From contig CAKPQG010000006.1 in the NCBI GenBank assembly GCA_934178345.1, positions 1 through 64,000 on the forward strand: 64,000 nucleotides of DNA. Direction: 5' to 3'. Source of the stretch: an uncultured Dialister sp. (lineage in GTDB: Bacteria > Bacillota > Negativicutes > Veillonellales > Dialisteraceae). The notes below the pieces were generated by a model that saw only the letters and a program-made list of their open reading frames with translations, was not told where the DNA came from and did not search any database. Below, piece by piece: positions 1-7,333 of this stretch (positions are counted from its first letter, which is position 1; each line of letters starts with the position of its first letter). A program made the position numbers and the translations under genes.

Positions 1-106
1 CGCCGCGGAGGTTTGAAACTAGCGGTTTTCTCGTATCGCAAACCTAATCCCTAGCCACTAATCCCTAGCTACCAGTCCCCAGTCACTAGTCACCAATCCC
101 CAGCAC
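1..106. repeat. Intergenic mosaic: module GGAGGTTTGAAAC plus H1 heptads
   Basis: The window opens inside the module that elsewhere follows an R hairpin (CGCCGCGGAGGTTTGAAAC..TCGTATCGCAAACC, about 1-46). H1 heptads of the CTAATCC/CTAGTCA/CCAGTCA type follow at about 46-104. The same module-to-heptad junction recurs at 6626-6700, 32297-32370, 35513-35600 and 62000-62070. Confidence 0.85.
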
Positions 107-134
107 CAAAAATCCGCTCCTCTCGGAGCGGATT
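107..134 (-). terminator. Rho-independent terminator of the L,D-transpeptidase gene
   Basis: A perfect 10-bp stem AATCCGCTCC / GGAGCGGATT (111-120 and 125-134) has a TCTC loop. On the minus strand it is followed by a T run, and it lies directly after the stop of the L,D-transpeptidase gene. Confidence 0.85.
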
Positions 135-137
135 TCG

Positions 138-1109
138 TTATTCCAGTATGAAATTGTGATTCTCATCCAGATGGCCCGTGAGGCGAAGAAGCGTCGGCGC
201 ATCGCTGGCATCGATGTAGATGTATTTCCCTCTCTGTAGACCGGGCGCCTTGCCAAAGACAGTGGTGAAGCGCTGCCAGTTCGGCGACCACTCTGTGCGA
301 ATGCCGGCGGCTTTCGCAACGGCCATCACAGGTAGATACACGTGTCCATCCTTGCCATAGGCGTGGACATCGAGCAGCTCTCCTTTGAGATACAGGTCAT
401 AGACCTTTGCCACATAGCGAGGCTGCCCATCCGAGCTGTCGATCGCCTGCTGGATGCTCGCATCGTCAGCAAGGCCGCCTGCTCCCAGCTTCGCCAATTT
501 CTTTCTGACATCAGAGATCTCGAGCGGCTGCCGGCCATAGCCGTCGGGATATATGTAGTAGACGACCGTCTTGTCCGGATCCATCTCTGCCACGACACGC
601 TCATACTTGATGTCGACGGGGATCCCCTTCACGATGTGATCGAAGAGGTCTTCGACATCCTTCTCGTACATGCGAACGCAGCCGTGGGAGGCGTAGCCGC
701 CGATGGAGGACGGCACATTCGTCCCATGGATCCCGTAATTCCCGCCAATGCCGATCCAGCGGTAACCGAGCGGGCAGTCCGGCCCCGATGGCACTTTGGC
801 GTCCGGATTATCCGGATCGATCCAGGTCGGATTGATCTCCATATCGACCACCTTGCGCCGCCCGATCGGTGTCGGAGAAGAAGGCTTTCCCGGCGCGACA
901 GGGTACATGCGGATGCCAACGTCCCCCTGATACAGGGTGAGGAGGCGGCTTGCCAGATTGATCTCGATCCGCTTGTCTTCGAAAGCCGGTTTCTTCACCG
1001 TGTCTTCCGCCGCAGCAAGGAGCTGGGCACCCGCATTGTCCTTCGCATCGGAAACGAAAGGCATGGCGGTGACGGCGCAGAGCGCCATGGTCATGAGTAC
1101 TTTTTTCAA
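138..1109 (-). CDS. L,D-transpeptidase (YkuD domain), secreted
   Basis: A 323-residue protein with a YkuD-type L,D-transpeptidase domain, which forms 3-3 crosslinks in peptidoglycan or attaches proteins to it outside the membrane. The signature is visible: HGTN, then SHGCVRM with the catalytic Cys, around residues 130-150. The N-terminus (LKKVLMTMALCAVTAMPFVSDA) is a signal peptide. The start is taken as TTG at 1109, because AAAGGTGGG stands just upstream and the signal peptide begins there. A longer in-frame reading to 1286 would enter the M2 repeat and is rejected. The C-terminal ~120 residues, after the catalytic domain, look like a copper-amine-oxidase-like or stalk region (VYLPVMAVAKAAG), but this is not certain. 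Its own promoter and terminator suggest a single-gene unit. Confidence 0.88.
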   Translation of the reverse strand: MKKVLMTMALCAVTAMPFVSDAKDNAGAQLLAAAEDTVKKPAFEDKRIEINLASRLLTLYQGDVGIRMYPVAPGKPSSPTPIGRRKVVDMEINPTWIDPDNPDAKVPSGPDCPLGYRWIGIGGNYGIHGTNVPSSIGGYASHGCVRMYEKDVEDLFDHIVKGIPVDIKYERVVAEMDPDKTVVYYIYPDGYGRQPLEISDVRKKLAKLGAGGLADDASIQQAIDSSDGQPRYVAKVYDLYLKGELLDVHAYGKDGHVYLPVMAVAKAAGIRTEWSPNWQRFTTVFGKAPGLQRGKYIYIDASDAPTLLRLTGHLDENHNFILE

Positions 1110-1528
1110 CAAAGAAATCCCACCTTTGCATTGATTTCTCTTTATTATAACATGTGTAGCAGAGGGTTCAAGATTTGTCCGCAGGCCATGAGAAAGCGGT
1201 GTCCTTGTATCGTTACCTCGCGAGGGGATGAAAGAGAAGTGAGGATACTCTTTCATGCGTTCCCCCTTGGAGAAGGGGGCGGCCAAAGGCCGGGATGGAC
1301 TGCCCCGAAGGGGCAGAATTCCGCAGAACGGTCAGCGGATATAGGGGATAGCAAGTAAAACGTCTGACGCAGAGAAAGGGATGCGGCTATGGTGAATGGT
1401 GCCTCTGCGAGGCACTCTATCCTCCGCCTTCGGCGCGCCCCTTCTTCAAGGGGCTGCTCAGCGGGGAAGAGTTCTTTGAAACCCAATCCCCAGTCACTAG
1501 CTACCAGTCACTAGTCACTAGCTACCAG
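1110..1528. repeat. Gap with M2 inverted-repeat element and H1 heptads
   Basis: No gene seen. After the promoter region there is a full-length M2 element (1261-1461). Its left arm is CCTTGGAGAAGGGGGCGGCC.. and its right arm is the imperfect reverse complement, ending GGGGCTGCTCAG. H1 heptads follow at 1482-1531 and enter the 3' end of the next gene. Confidence 0.8.
1144..1171 (-). promoter_or_regulatory. SigA-type promoter of the L,D-transpeptidase gene
   Basis: TTGAAC (1166-1171), a 16-bp spacer and TATAAT (1144-1149), all on the minus strand and about 35-60 bases before the TTG start. The -35 box lies in an N9-like TTGAACCC sequence. Confidence 0.75.
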
Positions 1529-1888
1529 TCACCGATCCACCAGCGTCTCGGCCCGGTAGGTCTCCCCGCTTTCATGGGTGACTTCGCAGGAGAGGCGGAT
1601 GACGGCCGCTCCTTCCGCCATGGTTTCTTCCTGATGGAAATCTACGCGGTATGTTCTCCCATTTCTTTCTATGTCTCCCGGAATCGAAAGCGGCGCGTGG
1701 AAGCGCACCGCCGCTTTCCCCTGCTCCAGCGCTTCCTGTACAATGAGCGCTTCATCGGTCGCGATCTCCATCCTGACCTCTCGGCGCATCGCCTGCGAAA
1801 GCGTCAGCGCGACGCTGCCGGTAAGGATCAGGATGACCGTGACCCCCGCGAGCACCCAGACCATGAGGAAGCCGCGATGTGTTTTCAT
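1529..1888 (-). CDS. Prepilin-like protein lacking Glu5 (GspK/PilX-like)
   Basis: A 119-residue protein with a type III (prepilin) leader: a short basic MKTHRG, the cleavage Gly, then a hydrophobic stretch FLMVWVLAGVTVILILTG. Position +5 of the mature protein is Trp, not the usual Glu. Absence of Glu5 is typical of GspK/PilX-type minor pilins that cap a pseudopilus. The rest is a short soluble domain with predicted strands (TYRVDFHQEE, VIRLSCEV). The start has AAGGAGG 6 bases upstream. The last codons and the TGA lie in H1 heptads. Probable partners are the second prepilin-like protein and the prepilin peptidase at 4.2-5.2 kb. Family placement rests on the leader alone. Confidence 0.6.
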   Translation of the reverse strand: MKTHRGFLMVWVLAGVTVILILTGSVALTLSQAMRREVRMEIATDEALIVQEALEQGKAAVRFHAPLSIPGDIERNGRTYRVDFHQEETMAEGAAVIRLSCEVTHESGETYRAETLVDR

Positions 1889-2203
1889 TTTGCCTCCTTA
1901 GGGAAAGTAGCCAGGGATTAGGGATTAGGGATTAGGAGTGACTAGTGACTGGTGACTGGTGACTAAATACCGCCTTCGGGCATCGCCACTATGTATGCTT
2001 CGCGGCGCATTTCGTCATCCTGAGCGGAGTGAAATGTCGGATGTTCGATCATGTAAAGGCGGAACAGTGAGAACTGAGTCGAAGGATCTGGCGCCGCACC
2101 ACCATTTCGCATTTCTCATTTCTAATTTCTCATTCAAACGAGGCTTCAAACGTAATCAAAGGGCGGCACGCCCCACGGGCTAACCCTAAACCTGATCACC
2201 TTC
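1889..2203. repeat. Repeat mosaic between dnaB and the pilin-like gene
   Basis: No gene seen. H1 heptads (1909-1966), a G hairpin half (TTCGGGCATCGCC), module C (about 2008-2095), H2 heptads (2102-2137) and a reversed A module (about 2155-2190) ending close to the dnaB stop. Module C is almost identical to 27011-27105. Confidence 0.85.
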
Positions 2204-3649
2204 CTACATCATATCCGGCGGCGGTTCCTGATTGGTGAGTTCATAGAAGAGCGTGAACTGGCCGGCGAAGAGGAGCTTCACTGTATCGACCGGGCCATTA
2301 CGGTTCTTGGCGAGGATGATTTCCGTCTCATTCTTCTGCGGATTGTCATCCTCCATGTCGCGGTCGTAGTACGCGGGGCGGAAGAGGAAGGAGACCATGT
2401 CCGCATCCTGCTCCAGAGAACCGGATTCTCGCAGGTCAGACAGGAGCGGACGATGGTCCTGGCGGGACTCGACACTTCGTGAAAGCTGCGAAAGAGCGAT
2501 GACCGGGACATTCAGCTCACGCGCCAGACTTTTCAGCGAGCGGGAAATCTCGGAAATTTCCTGCTGGCGGTTATCCCCGTTGCGCAGGGTATTCTTCGCC
2601 TGCATGAGCTGCAGATAATCGATCATGATGATGTCGAGCCCCTGCTCTGCCTTCAGGCGGCGGCACTTGGAGCGGATCTCCGAGACGGACACCCCCGGCG
2701 TATCATCGATGAAGAGCGGCGCATCCATGAGGACGCTGGCCGCAGAAGCGAGCTGGTCCCACTCCTTCTGTGTGGAAATCCGCCCGGTGCGGAGCTTCGC
2801 GCTGTCGACGAGCGCCGTCGAGCAGAGCAGTCTTTGCACGAGCTGTTCGCGTGACATTTCCAGCGAGAAGAAGGCGACATGCTTGTGCGCCGAGGAAATG
2901 CTCATGTTCTTCGCGATATTCAGCACAAAAGCCGTCTTACCCATGGACGGTCGCGCCGCCACGATGACGAAGTCGCCCTTCTGAAAACCGCTCGTCAGCG
3001 CATCGAGAGAAGGAAATCCGCTGGGAAGTCCCGTGATGGACTCTTTGTTCTTGAATTTCCGCGTGATTTCCTGCAGCTCATTCTGCACCGCCTCACCGAT
3101 CGAGGTGAAATCCGAGCGGCGGTCATCACGCGTCACGGCAAGGATCGTTTTCTCCGCATTGTCCGTGATGTCCTCGACATCATCACGCTCCGAGTACGCC
3201 TCGTCCGTGATGACACCGGCTGCATCGATCAGACGCCGGAGCTTCGCCTTATCTGCGACAATGTCAGCGTGGCGGTCCACCATCTTCGTCGTGACTACAT
3301 TCGCCGGCAGATCATTGACATAGAGGACGCCCCCTACGTCATCCAAGCGTCCCATGCGCTTCAGCTCTTCCGTCACCGTCAGAATATCTGCCGGCTCCCC
3401 CTTATGCGCCAGATTCAGAATCGCCTGAAATACGATCGCATTCGCTTCGCGGTAGAAATCTGCCGCCGTCAGCTTGTCCTCTGCCGTCATGATCGCGTCC
3501 TTGTCGAGCAGCATCGCCCCCAGGACGGACTTCTCCGCATCAATATTCTGCGGCGGAATGCGCGTCACGATCATCGTATCCGTGTCCGGCTTTTTCCCCC
3601 AGCCCTCTTTCTTCCAGTTGCCCTTCGGCTTGCTCTCGTTCTCTGCCAT
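2204..3649 (-). CDS. dnaB: Replicative DNA helicase DnaB
   Basis: A 481-residue hexameric 5'-3' helicase that unwinds DNA at the replication fork. The N-terminal DnaB domain (PPQNIDAEKSVLGAMLLD, residues ~30-130) is followed by the RecA-like motor with Walker A AARPSMGKTAF, Walker B DIIMIDYLQLM and the LSQLSRSVESR arginine-finger region. The start is the ATG at 3649, with AAAGGAG 8 bases upstream, rather than the ORF start 7 codons earlier. The first ~25 residues are a charged Lys/Gly/Trp-rich extension. Length fits the family. In many Firmicutes dnaB follows yybS-gdpP-rplI; here those genes lie 3-23 kb away. Confidence 0.97.
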   Translation of the reverse strand: MAENESKPKGNWKKEGWGKKPDTDTMIVTRIPPQNIDAEKSVLGAMLLDKDAIMTAEDKLTAADFYREANAIVFQAILNLAHKGEPADILTVTEELKRMGRLDDVGGVLYVNDLPANVVTTKMVDRHADIVADKAKLRRLIDAAGVITDEAYSERDDVEDITDNAEKTILAVTRDDRRSDFTSIGEAVQNELQEITRKFKNKESITGLPSGFPSLDALTSGFQKGDFVIVAARPSMGKTAFVLNIAKNMSISSAHKHVAFFSLEMSREQLVQRLLCSTALVDSAKLRTGRISTQKEWDQLASAASVLMDAPLFIDDTPGVSVSEIRSKCRRLKAEQGLDIIMIDYLQLMQAKNTLRNGDNRQQEISEISRSLKSLARELNVPVIALSQLSRSVESRQDHRPLLSDLRESGSLEQDADMVSFLFRPAYYDRDMEDDNPQKNETEIILAKNRNGPVDTVKLLFAGQFTLFYELTNQEPPPDMM

Positions 3650-3680
3650 GGTCGTTCTCCTTTGCATCAATATTGGTTTT

Positions 3681-3709
3681 ATTATACGGGTTCAAGAAAG
3701 TAGGTTCAA
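3681..3709 (-). promoter_or_regulatory. SigA-type promoter of dnaB
   Basis: TTGAAC (3704-3709), a 17-bp spacer and TATAAT (3681-3686) on the minus strand, 32 bases before the dnaB start. The -35 box is inside an N9 repeat unit (TTGAACCTA), and a second TTGAACCC lies in the spacer. Confidence 0.8.
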
Positions 3710-3804
3710 GAGAACAGGTGTGGTGGACAGGAGAGGGGGCGGGTTCAGGTTGATGGGTTCAGGGTTGTGGTGCGGCGCATCAAATTTATAAAGCGCCGCA
3801 AGTT

Positions 3805-3971
3805 TTAAGGAAACACTGATTAAATCGTTGCCAGATTTTACTCTTGAATTTTTATGCATAGCAAGGAATAACCTGACGCGAATAGCGAGCTATTTAAGGA
3901 GGGTTATGACGAAGCTATGTATAAAAATTCTTGTAAAATCTGACTCTGCGATTTAATCAGCGTTTCCTTAA
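3805..3971. mobile_element. M1: ~167-bp MITE-like inverted-repeat element (full copy)
   Basis: Both ends carry AGGAAACRCTGATTAAATCG in inverted orientation. The imperfect terminal repeats extend ~57 bp each (AGATTTTAC..AATTTTTAT.CATAGC) around a core with GCGAATAGCGAGCTATTTAAG. There is no coding capacity. Other long copies are at 11492-11655 and 26779-26898 (one end lost). Short 45-50-bp palindromes made of the two ends alone are at 22722-22769, 36948-36995 and 49555-49604. Confidence 0.8.
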
Positions 3972-4089
3972 ACCAAGCGGTACTCCCGTATCGTCATTCC
4001 GAGCGAAGCCCTCGAATCTTTTTTGTTTGCGGACAATCGAATGGTATGAGGAACTTTCTAAACGGGAACCCTGCCACCCCCGATACGCA

Positions 4090-4117
4090 AAAGAGCCCCT
4101 TCCTTAGGAAGGGGCCG
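4090..4117 (-). terminator. Terminator downstream of the pilin/peptidase pair
   Basis: The hairpin GCCCCTTCC..GGAAGGGGC is followed on the minus strand by TCTTTTG. It lies about 110 bases after the stop of the prepilin-like gene. Confidence 0.7.
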
Positions 4118-4224
4118 GCGAGCGAAGCGATGCTGGGGGGATAGGGCGTCATTCTACGTTTGTTCGGACAGCGATTTAATCAGTGTTTCCCTAAAAATTG
4201 CGGCGAAGCCGCCACCTTCATTCC

Positions 4225-4731
4225 TCATTTTATCCTCGTCACCCTGACGCGCCCCGTGTACATAGCGACAGTGATTTCCTTCTCATGCTTTCCATCCCTT
4301 GTCCGGAGGCGCATGGTATACTTCCCATTTCCTTCCGAACCCGCAAAGCCATCCTTGCGGAAAACGACATAGAGCCTTCCCCCTGCGCGGATATTCTCCG
4401 GGAGCGTCCCCCGCGGCTGGATGAACTTCACCCCACGCTTGGTGAGGTACGATACGCGCCCCGCCTCCTCGTCACAGTAGAAACTGACCGACATCGCCGC
4501 CATGGTCACGTCTTCATGTCCGCTTCTCACCAGCATCTGTGCCTCGCGGATGGCCGAAGCCACCTCTTCCGCCGCAAGATCCAGCTCCCGCTCCTCCTGC
4601 CAGTCATAGAGCATCGGCACCGCCGCCGCAGAGGAGAGCGCAAAGAGGAAAAGGACGAGCAGCATCTCAAAGAGAAGAAATCCCGAGCGATGCGAGAAGG
4701 AAAGCCATCCCCACCGTTTCCTGCACCCCAT
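4225..4731 (-). CDS. Prepilin-like protein, GspH/FimT type
   Basis: A 168-residue type IV pilin-like or type II pseudopilin-like protein. It has a basic leader ending RSG, then FLLFEMLLVLFLFALSSAAAV, with Glu at +5 of the mature form as in true pilins. The C-terminal half (VSFYCDEEAGRVSYL, RGTLPENIRAGGRLYVVF, GKYTMRLRTRDGKHEKEITVAMYTGRVR) is the beta-rich domain usual for GspH/FimT-like subunits. The start at 4731 has GGAGG 10 bases upstream and lies inside the prepilin peptidase gene (65-bp overlap), so the two are probably translated together. The enzyme that would process it is encoded by that overlapping gene. Confidence 0.72.
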   Translation of the reverse strand: MGCRKRWGWLSFSHRSGFLLFEMLLVLFLFALSSAAAVPMLYDWQEERELDLAAEEVASAIREAQMLVRSGHEDVTMAAMSVSFYCDEEAGRVSYLTKRGVKFIQPRGTLPENIRAGGRLYVVFRKDGFAGSEGNGKYTMRLRTRDGKHEKEITVAMYTGRVRVTRIK

Positions 4732-5242
4732 ACGCCAAAGCACCTCCGATCGCAAGGAACGGCACGAAGCGGATCTCCGTCCTTCGCCCCAGCCGTCCCC
4801 GCAGGAACAAAAACGCACACCATAAAAGGGCTGCCAGCGATGTCAGCCATAGAGAAAGAAGACCGTACACCGGAAGCAGCCAAAGCGAAGAAGCCGCGGC
4901 CAGAAACACATCCGCCAGCCCCAGAGATTTTTTAGAAATCAGGTACAGTAGCCCATAGAGCGCCCCCATCCCCGCCCCCGTTGCGAGATAGAGCACCTCT
5001 CCGCGCGAAATCATCATAAGCAGCCCGCCAAGAGCAAGCCAGAGCGCCCAGCCATCCGACACATACCCCGTCCGCGCATCCTCCAGCGCCGGAAAGAGCA
5101 GGAAAAGGAAATAACCCCAGCACACCCACGAGCCACCTAGAGCCAGTACCACGCCAAAGGCAAGCCCCAACGCCGCCAGCACGCCCCATCCCCGCCGCCC
5201 CGCAAAGACCGCGCCGCTCGTGAGAAAGTCGAACATTCGCAT
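4667..5242 (-). CDS. Prepilin peptidase, A24 family, catalytic domain only
   Basis: A 191-residue polytopic membrane protein resembling the catalytic half of PilD/GspO/CpaA: about six hydrophobic segments, with no N-terminal methyltransferase domain. The two catalytic aspartates fit FPALEDARTGYVSD (residues ~55) and KKSLGLADVFLAAA (~105). The second motif reads GLAD rather than the usual GGGD. IRFVPFLAIGGALAYG matches the conserved C-terminal IPFGPFLA region. The start has AAAGGAG 6 bases upstream. It overlaps the prepilin-like gene and should cleave its leader at the inner membrane. No assembly ATPase or secretin is in the window. Confidence 0.75.
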   Translation of the reverse strand: MRMFDFLTSGAVFAGRRGWGVLAALGLAFGVVLALGGSWVCWGYFLFLLFPALEDARTGYVSDGWALWLALGGLLMMISRGEVLYLATGAGMGALYGLLYLISKKSLGLADVFLAAASSLWLLPVYGLLSLWLTSLAALLWCAFLFLRGRLGRRTEIRFVPFLAIGGALAYGVQETVGMAFLLASLGISSL

Positions 5243-5462
5243 GGGAAGCTCCTTTCGATGTTTAGTGACTGGGGACTGGTGACTAGTAGCTAGTAGCTAG
5301 TGACTAGGGACTAGGGACTAGGGATTAGGGATTAGTAGCTAGGAATTAGGAGCACCAAGTGACTAGTAACTAAATGCCACCTTCGGGCATCGCCCCATAT
5401 ATTTGCGGCGAAGCCGCTACCTTCATTCCTAATTCCTCATTCCTCATTCCTCATTCTTTATT
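5243..5462. repeat. Repeat mosaic upstream of prepilin peptidase
   Basis: A long H1 array (about 5263-5374, some 15 heptads), then a G hairpin, a U hairpin (5404-5420) and H2 heptads (5425-5460) that reach the stop of the DUF2232 gene. Confidence 0.85.
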
Positions 5463-6416
5463 TCACTCATACCCTCTCTTCTTCCGATAATTCAGCGCCA
5501 TATCCGCCACGCCGAGATACACCGTGAAGAGCTGCAGGATAGGGATCCAGATCGAAATGATGACAATGAGCAGACGCAGCCGTTTCACCACCGGATAGAT
5601 ATGCGGCAGCCACCAGAGCGTCGCGATCCCCTGGATCCACAGCACAAAGTAGCACACCGCGCCCACATTGTACGCGAGATCCTTCACCTGCTCAGTGAGC
5701 GGCATGTACTGCGTCCCTACAGACAGAAGGAGAAGCAGCAGCACCCAGCGCGGGAAATGCCAGCGCTCCAGCGCAGGAAACTGCGGAAAATCCGTCAGTC
5801 CCAGACGACGGAAAACCACCTTCTCGATCTGCATCACCGCCCAGGCGAGCACCATCGGTGCCATCACCATCGCCGCCGGAATCATCTTCCGGATCGTTTT
5901 GATCATTTCCTCCGTCTGCTGATTCACCTGATCCAGCTGATCCCCGGACGCCATGAGACCTGACATTTCCTTCGCCATCCCCTGCATCTGATCCAGCGTA
6001 CTTCCATACACCTGATCCCAAGGCATCCCCATCATGACCACCGTCCCCAGAAGATTCAGCAGCATCGCAAAAAACATCACAGCCACGATCGTCCCAAAAG
6101 TCCGGAGCGCCGATGCGCGCTTCTGATAGCAGTACGCCATCGCAATCCCTGCGAAGCCGAACATCACCACCAGGAAAAATGCCGTCGTGATCCCAAAGAA
6201 CGCCGAATCCAGAATCATGATCCCCGACGTCGCGATCACCGCCCACTTCACACCCTCGCGGATCCCCATGTACGCGATCGGCAACGGCAGCGAAAGAAGC
6301 GCCAGAAGAGAAATCCCCGGCACATAGAAGCCCACCATAGACAGCACCACGGCCAGCGCCGTACACATTCCCGCCAGGACGACCGCATTCGTATCGCCCG
6401 CTTTGAACTGATTCAT
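5463..6416 (-). CDS. DUF2232 (YybS-like) membrane protein
   Basis: A 317-residue integral membrane protein of the DUF2232/YybS family, function unknown. Hydrophobic segments are visible at about 13-35, 38-58, 60-85, 90-112, 120-140, 188-208, 228-246, 255-280 and 285-305. An acidic/Met-rich loop (SGDQLDQVNQQTEEM) sits between the two halves. The start has AAAGGAG 6 bases upstream. In many Firmicutes this gene heads a yybS-gdpP-rplI-dnaB group. Here gdpP-rplI and dnaB are elsewhere in the window, so the usual linkage is broken by the RNase J and LPS regions. Confidence 0.8.
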   Translation of the reverse strand: MNQFKAGDTNAVVLAGMCTALAVVLSMVGFYVPGISLLALLSLPLPIAYMGIREGVKWAVIATSGIMILDSAFFGITTAFFLVVMFGFAGIAMAYCYQKRASALRTFGTIVAVMFFAMLLNLLGTVVMMGMPWDQVYGSTLDQMQGMAKEMSGLMASGDQLDQVNQQTEEMIKTIRKMIPAAMVMAPMVLAWAVMQIEKVVFRRLGLTDFPQFPALERWHFPRWVLLLLLLSVGTQYMPLTEQVKDLAYNVGAVCYFVLWIQGIATLWWLPHIYPVVKRLRLLIVIISIWIPILQLFTVYLGVADMALNYRKKRGYE

Positions 6417-7333
6417 AACTACTCCTTTGTGAAATCCTTTTCATAAGATTGGTATATCACCATTCTATCATATTTGGAGGAAAATGAGGAAAAGGGTTAA
6501 AGGTTCAGGGTTAGCCCATTGGGCGTGCCGCCCTTTGATTACATGCGAAAGAGGTTCAGCGGGTTCAACAGGTTCAGAAGGTTCAACGGGGGTGGTGCGG
6601 CGCATAAAAATATGGAAGCGCCGCGGAGGTTTGAAACCAGCGGTCTCTCGTATCGCAAACCTAATCCCTAGCTACTAATCCCTAGTCACTAGTCACCAGT
6701 CACTTGAGACTTTTAATCCCTAGCCACTCATCCCTGCTTTCAAACTTCAAGGTTAGCCCACGGGGCATGCTACCCATTGATTGCGTGCGAAAGAGGTTCA
6801 GCGGGTTCTACAGGTTCAGCGGGTTCAGAGAGGGTGGTGCCCGAAGGCCATATGAGCTAATGCTATTCTCGTATCGTCAGCCTTCCCCTCTAGGGGAAGG
6901 TGCCCCGAAGGGGCGGATAGGGCACAAGCGGTATGAAAGACAGATGAAGAAAGCAGAGAGGTGCGCGGCACATAGGGGGGAAACCGTGAGTCCCTCGCCG
7001 CGAATGACAAAGATTTCTCGCTTCGCTTAAAATGACGATACGGGACTCTCCTAGTCTCTTGGTCTCTTAGTCTCCTAATCACAAGTCACTAGTCACTCAA
7101 GGTTCCTAATCCCCAGCCACTCGTCTTGCGCCCGTAGAACCGGTTGCCCCTCAAGTCGCCCCCCCGACCCCTTCGTATTTTCTCCCACCACATTTCCCAA
7201 ATTCCTTCCCCCATGTGATATAATAGAAAAAGCGACTATGAACGGCTTTTATTTTTGACATATCATGCAAAAATATTTTTTTAAGAGCCAGCGACTGCCG
7301 GCTCCGACAACTGAATAGGAGGTTCTATCCATT
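6417..7333. repeat. 917-bp divergent gap filled with repeat modules
   Basis: No gene seen. In order: A (6510-6545), N9 (6548-6590), R (6592-6630), GGAGGTTTGAAAC module (6626-6661), H1 (6661-6727), second A (6750-6790), N9 (6795-6832), M3 left arm (6884-6930), a module with TTTCTCGCTTCGCTTAAAATGACG (7013-7045), O8 (7047-7078) and H1 (7079-7124). The module set A-N9-R-H1 thus occurs nearly twice in tandem. The last 200 bases hold the RNase J promoter and leader. Confidence 0.85.
7214..7303 (+). promoter_or_regulatory. Extended -10 promoter and leader hairpin of the RNase J gene
   Basis: TGATATAAT (7216-7224) is a TGn-extended -10; no good -35 is seen. The ~105-base leader contains the hairpin GAGCC..GGCTC (7284-7303), about 30 bases before the start. 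A role in autoregulation by RNase J is possible but inferred. Confidence 0.6.

Larger units (their letters stand above)
3650..4224. repeat. Gap with full-length M1 element and repeat modules
   Basis: No gene seen. N9-like GGTTCA units (3690-3772), an R hairpin arm, a full M1 element (3805-3971), a module with CATTCCGAGCGAAGCCCTCGAATC (3983-4022), a terminator (4090-4117), an M1 end fragment (about 4169-4193) and a U hairpin (4198-4216) next to the following gene. Confidence 0.8.

Noticed and set aside
342..1358. A 338-codon plus-strand frame opposite the L,D-transpeptidase gene
   Set aside because: Antisense shadow that runs on into the M2 repeat; no start signal.
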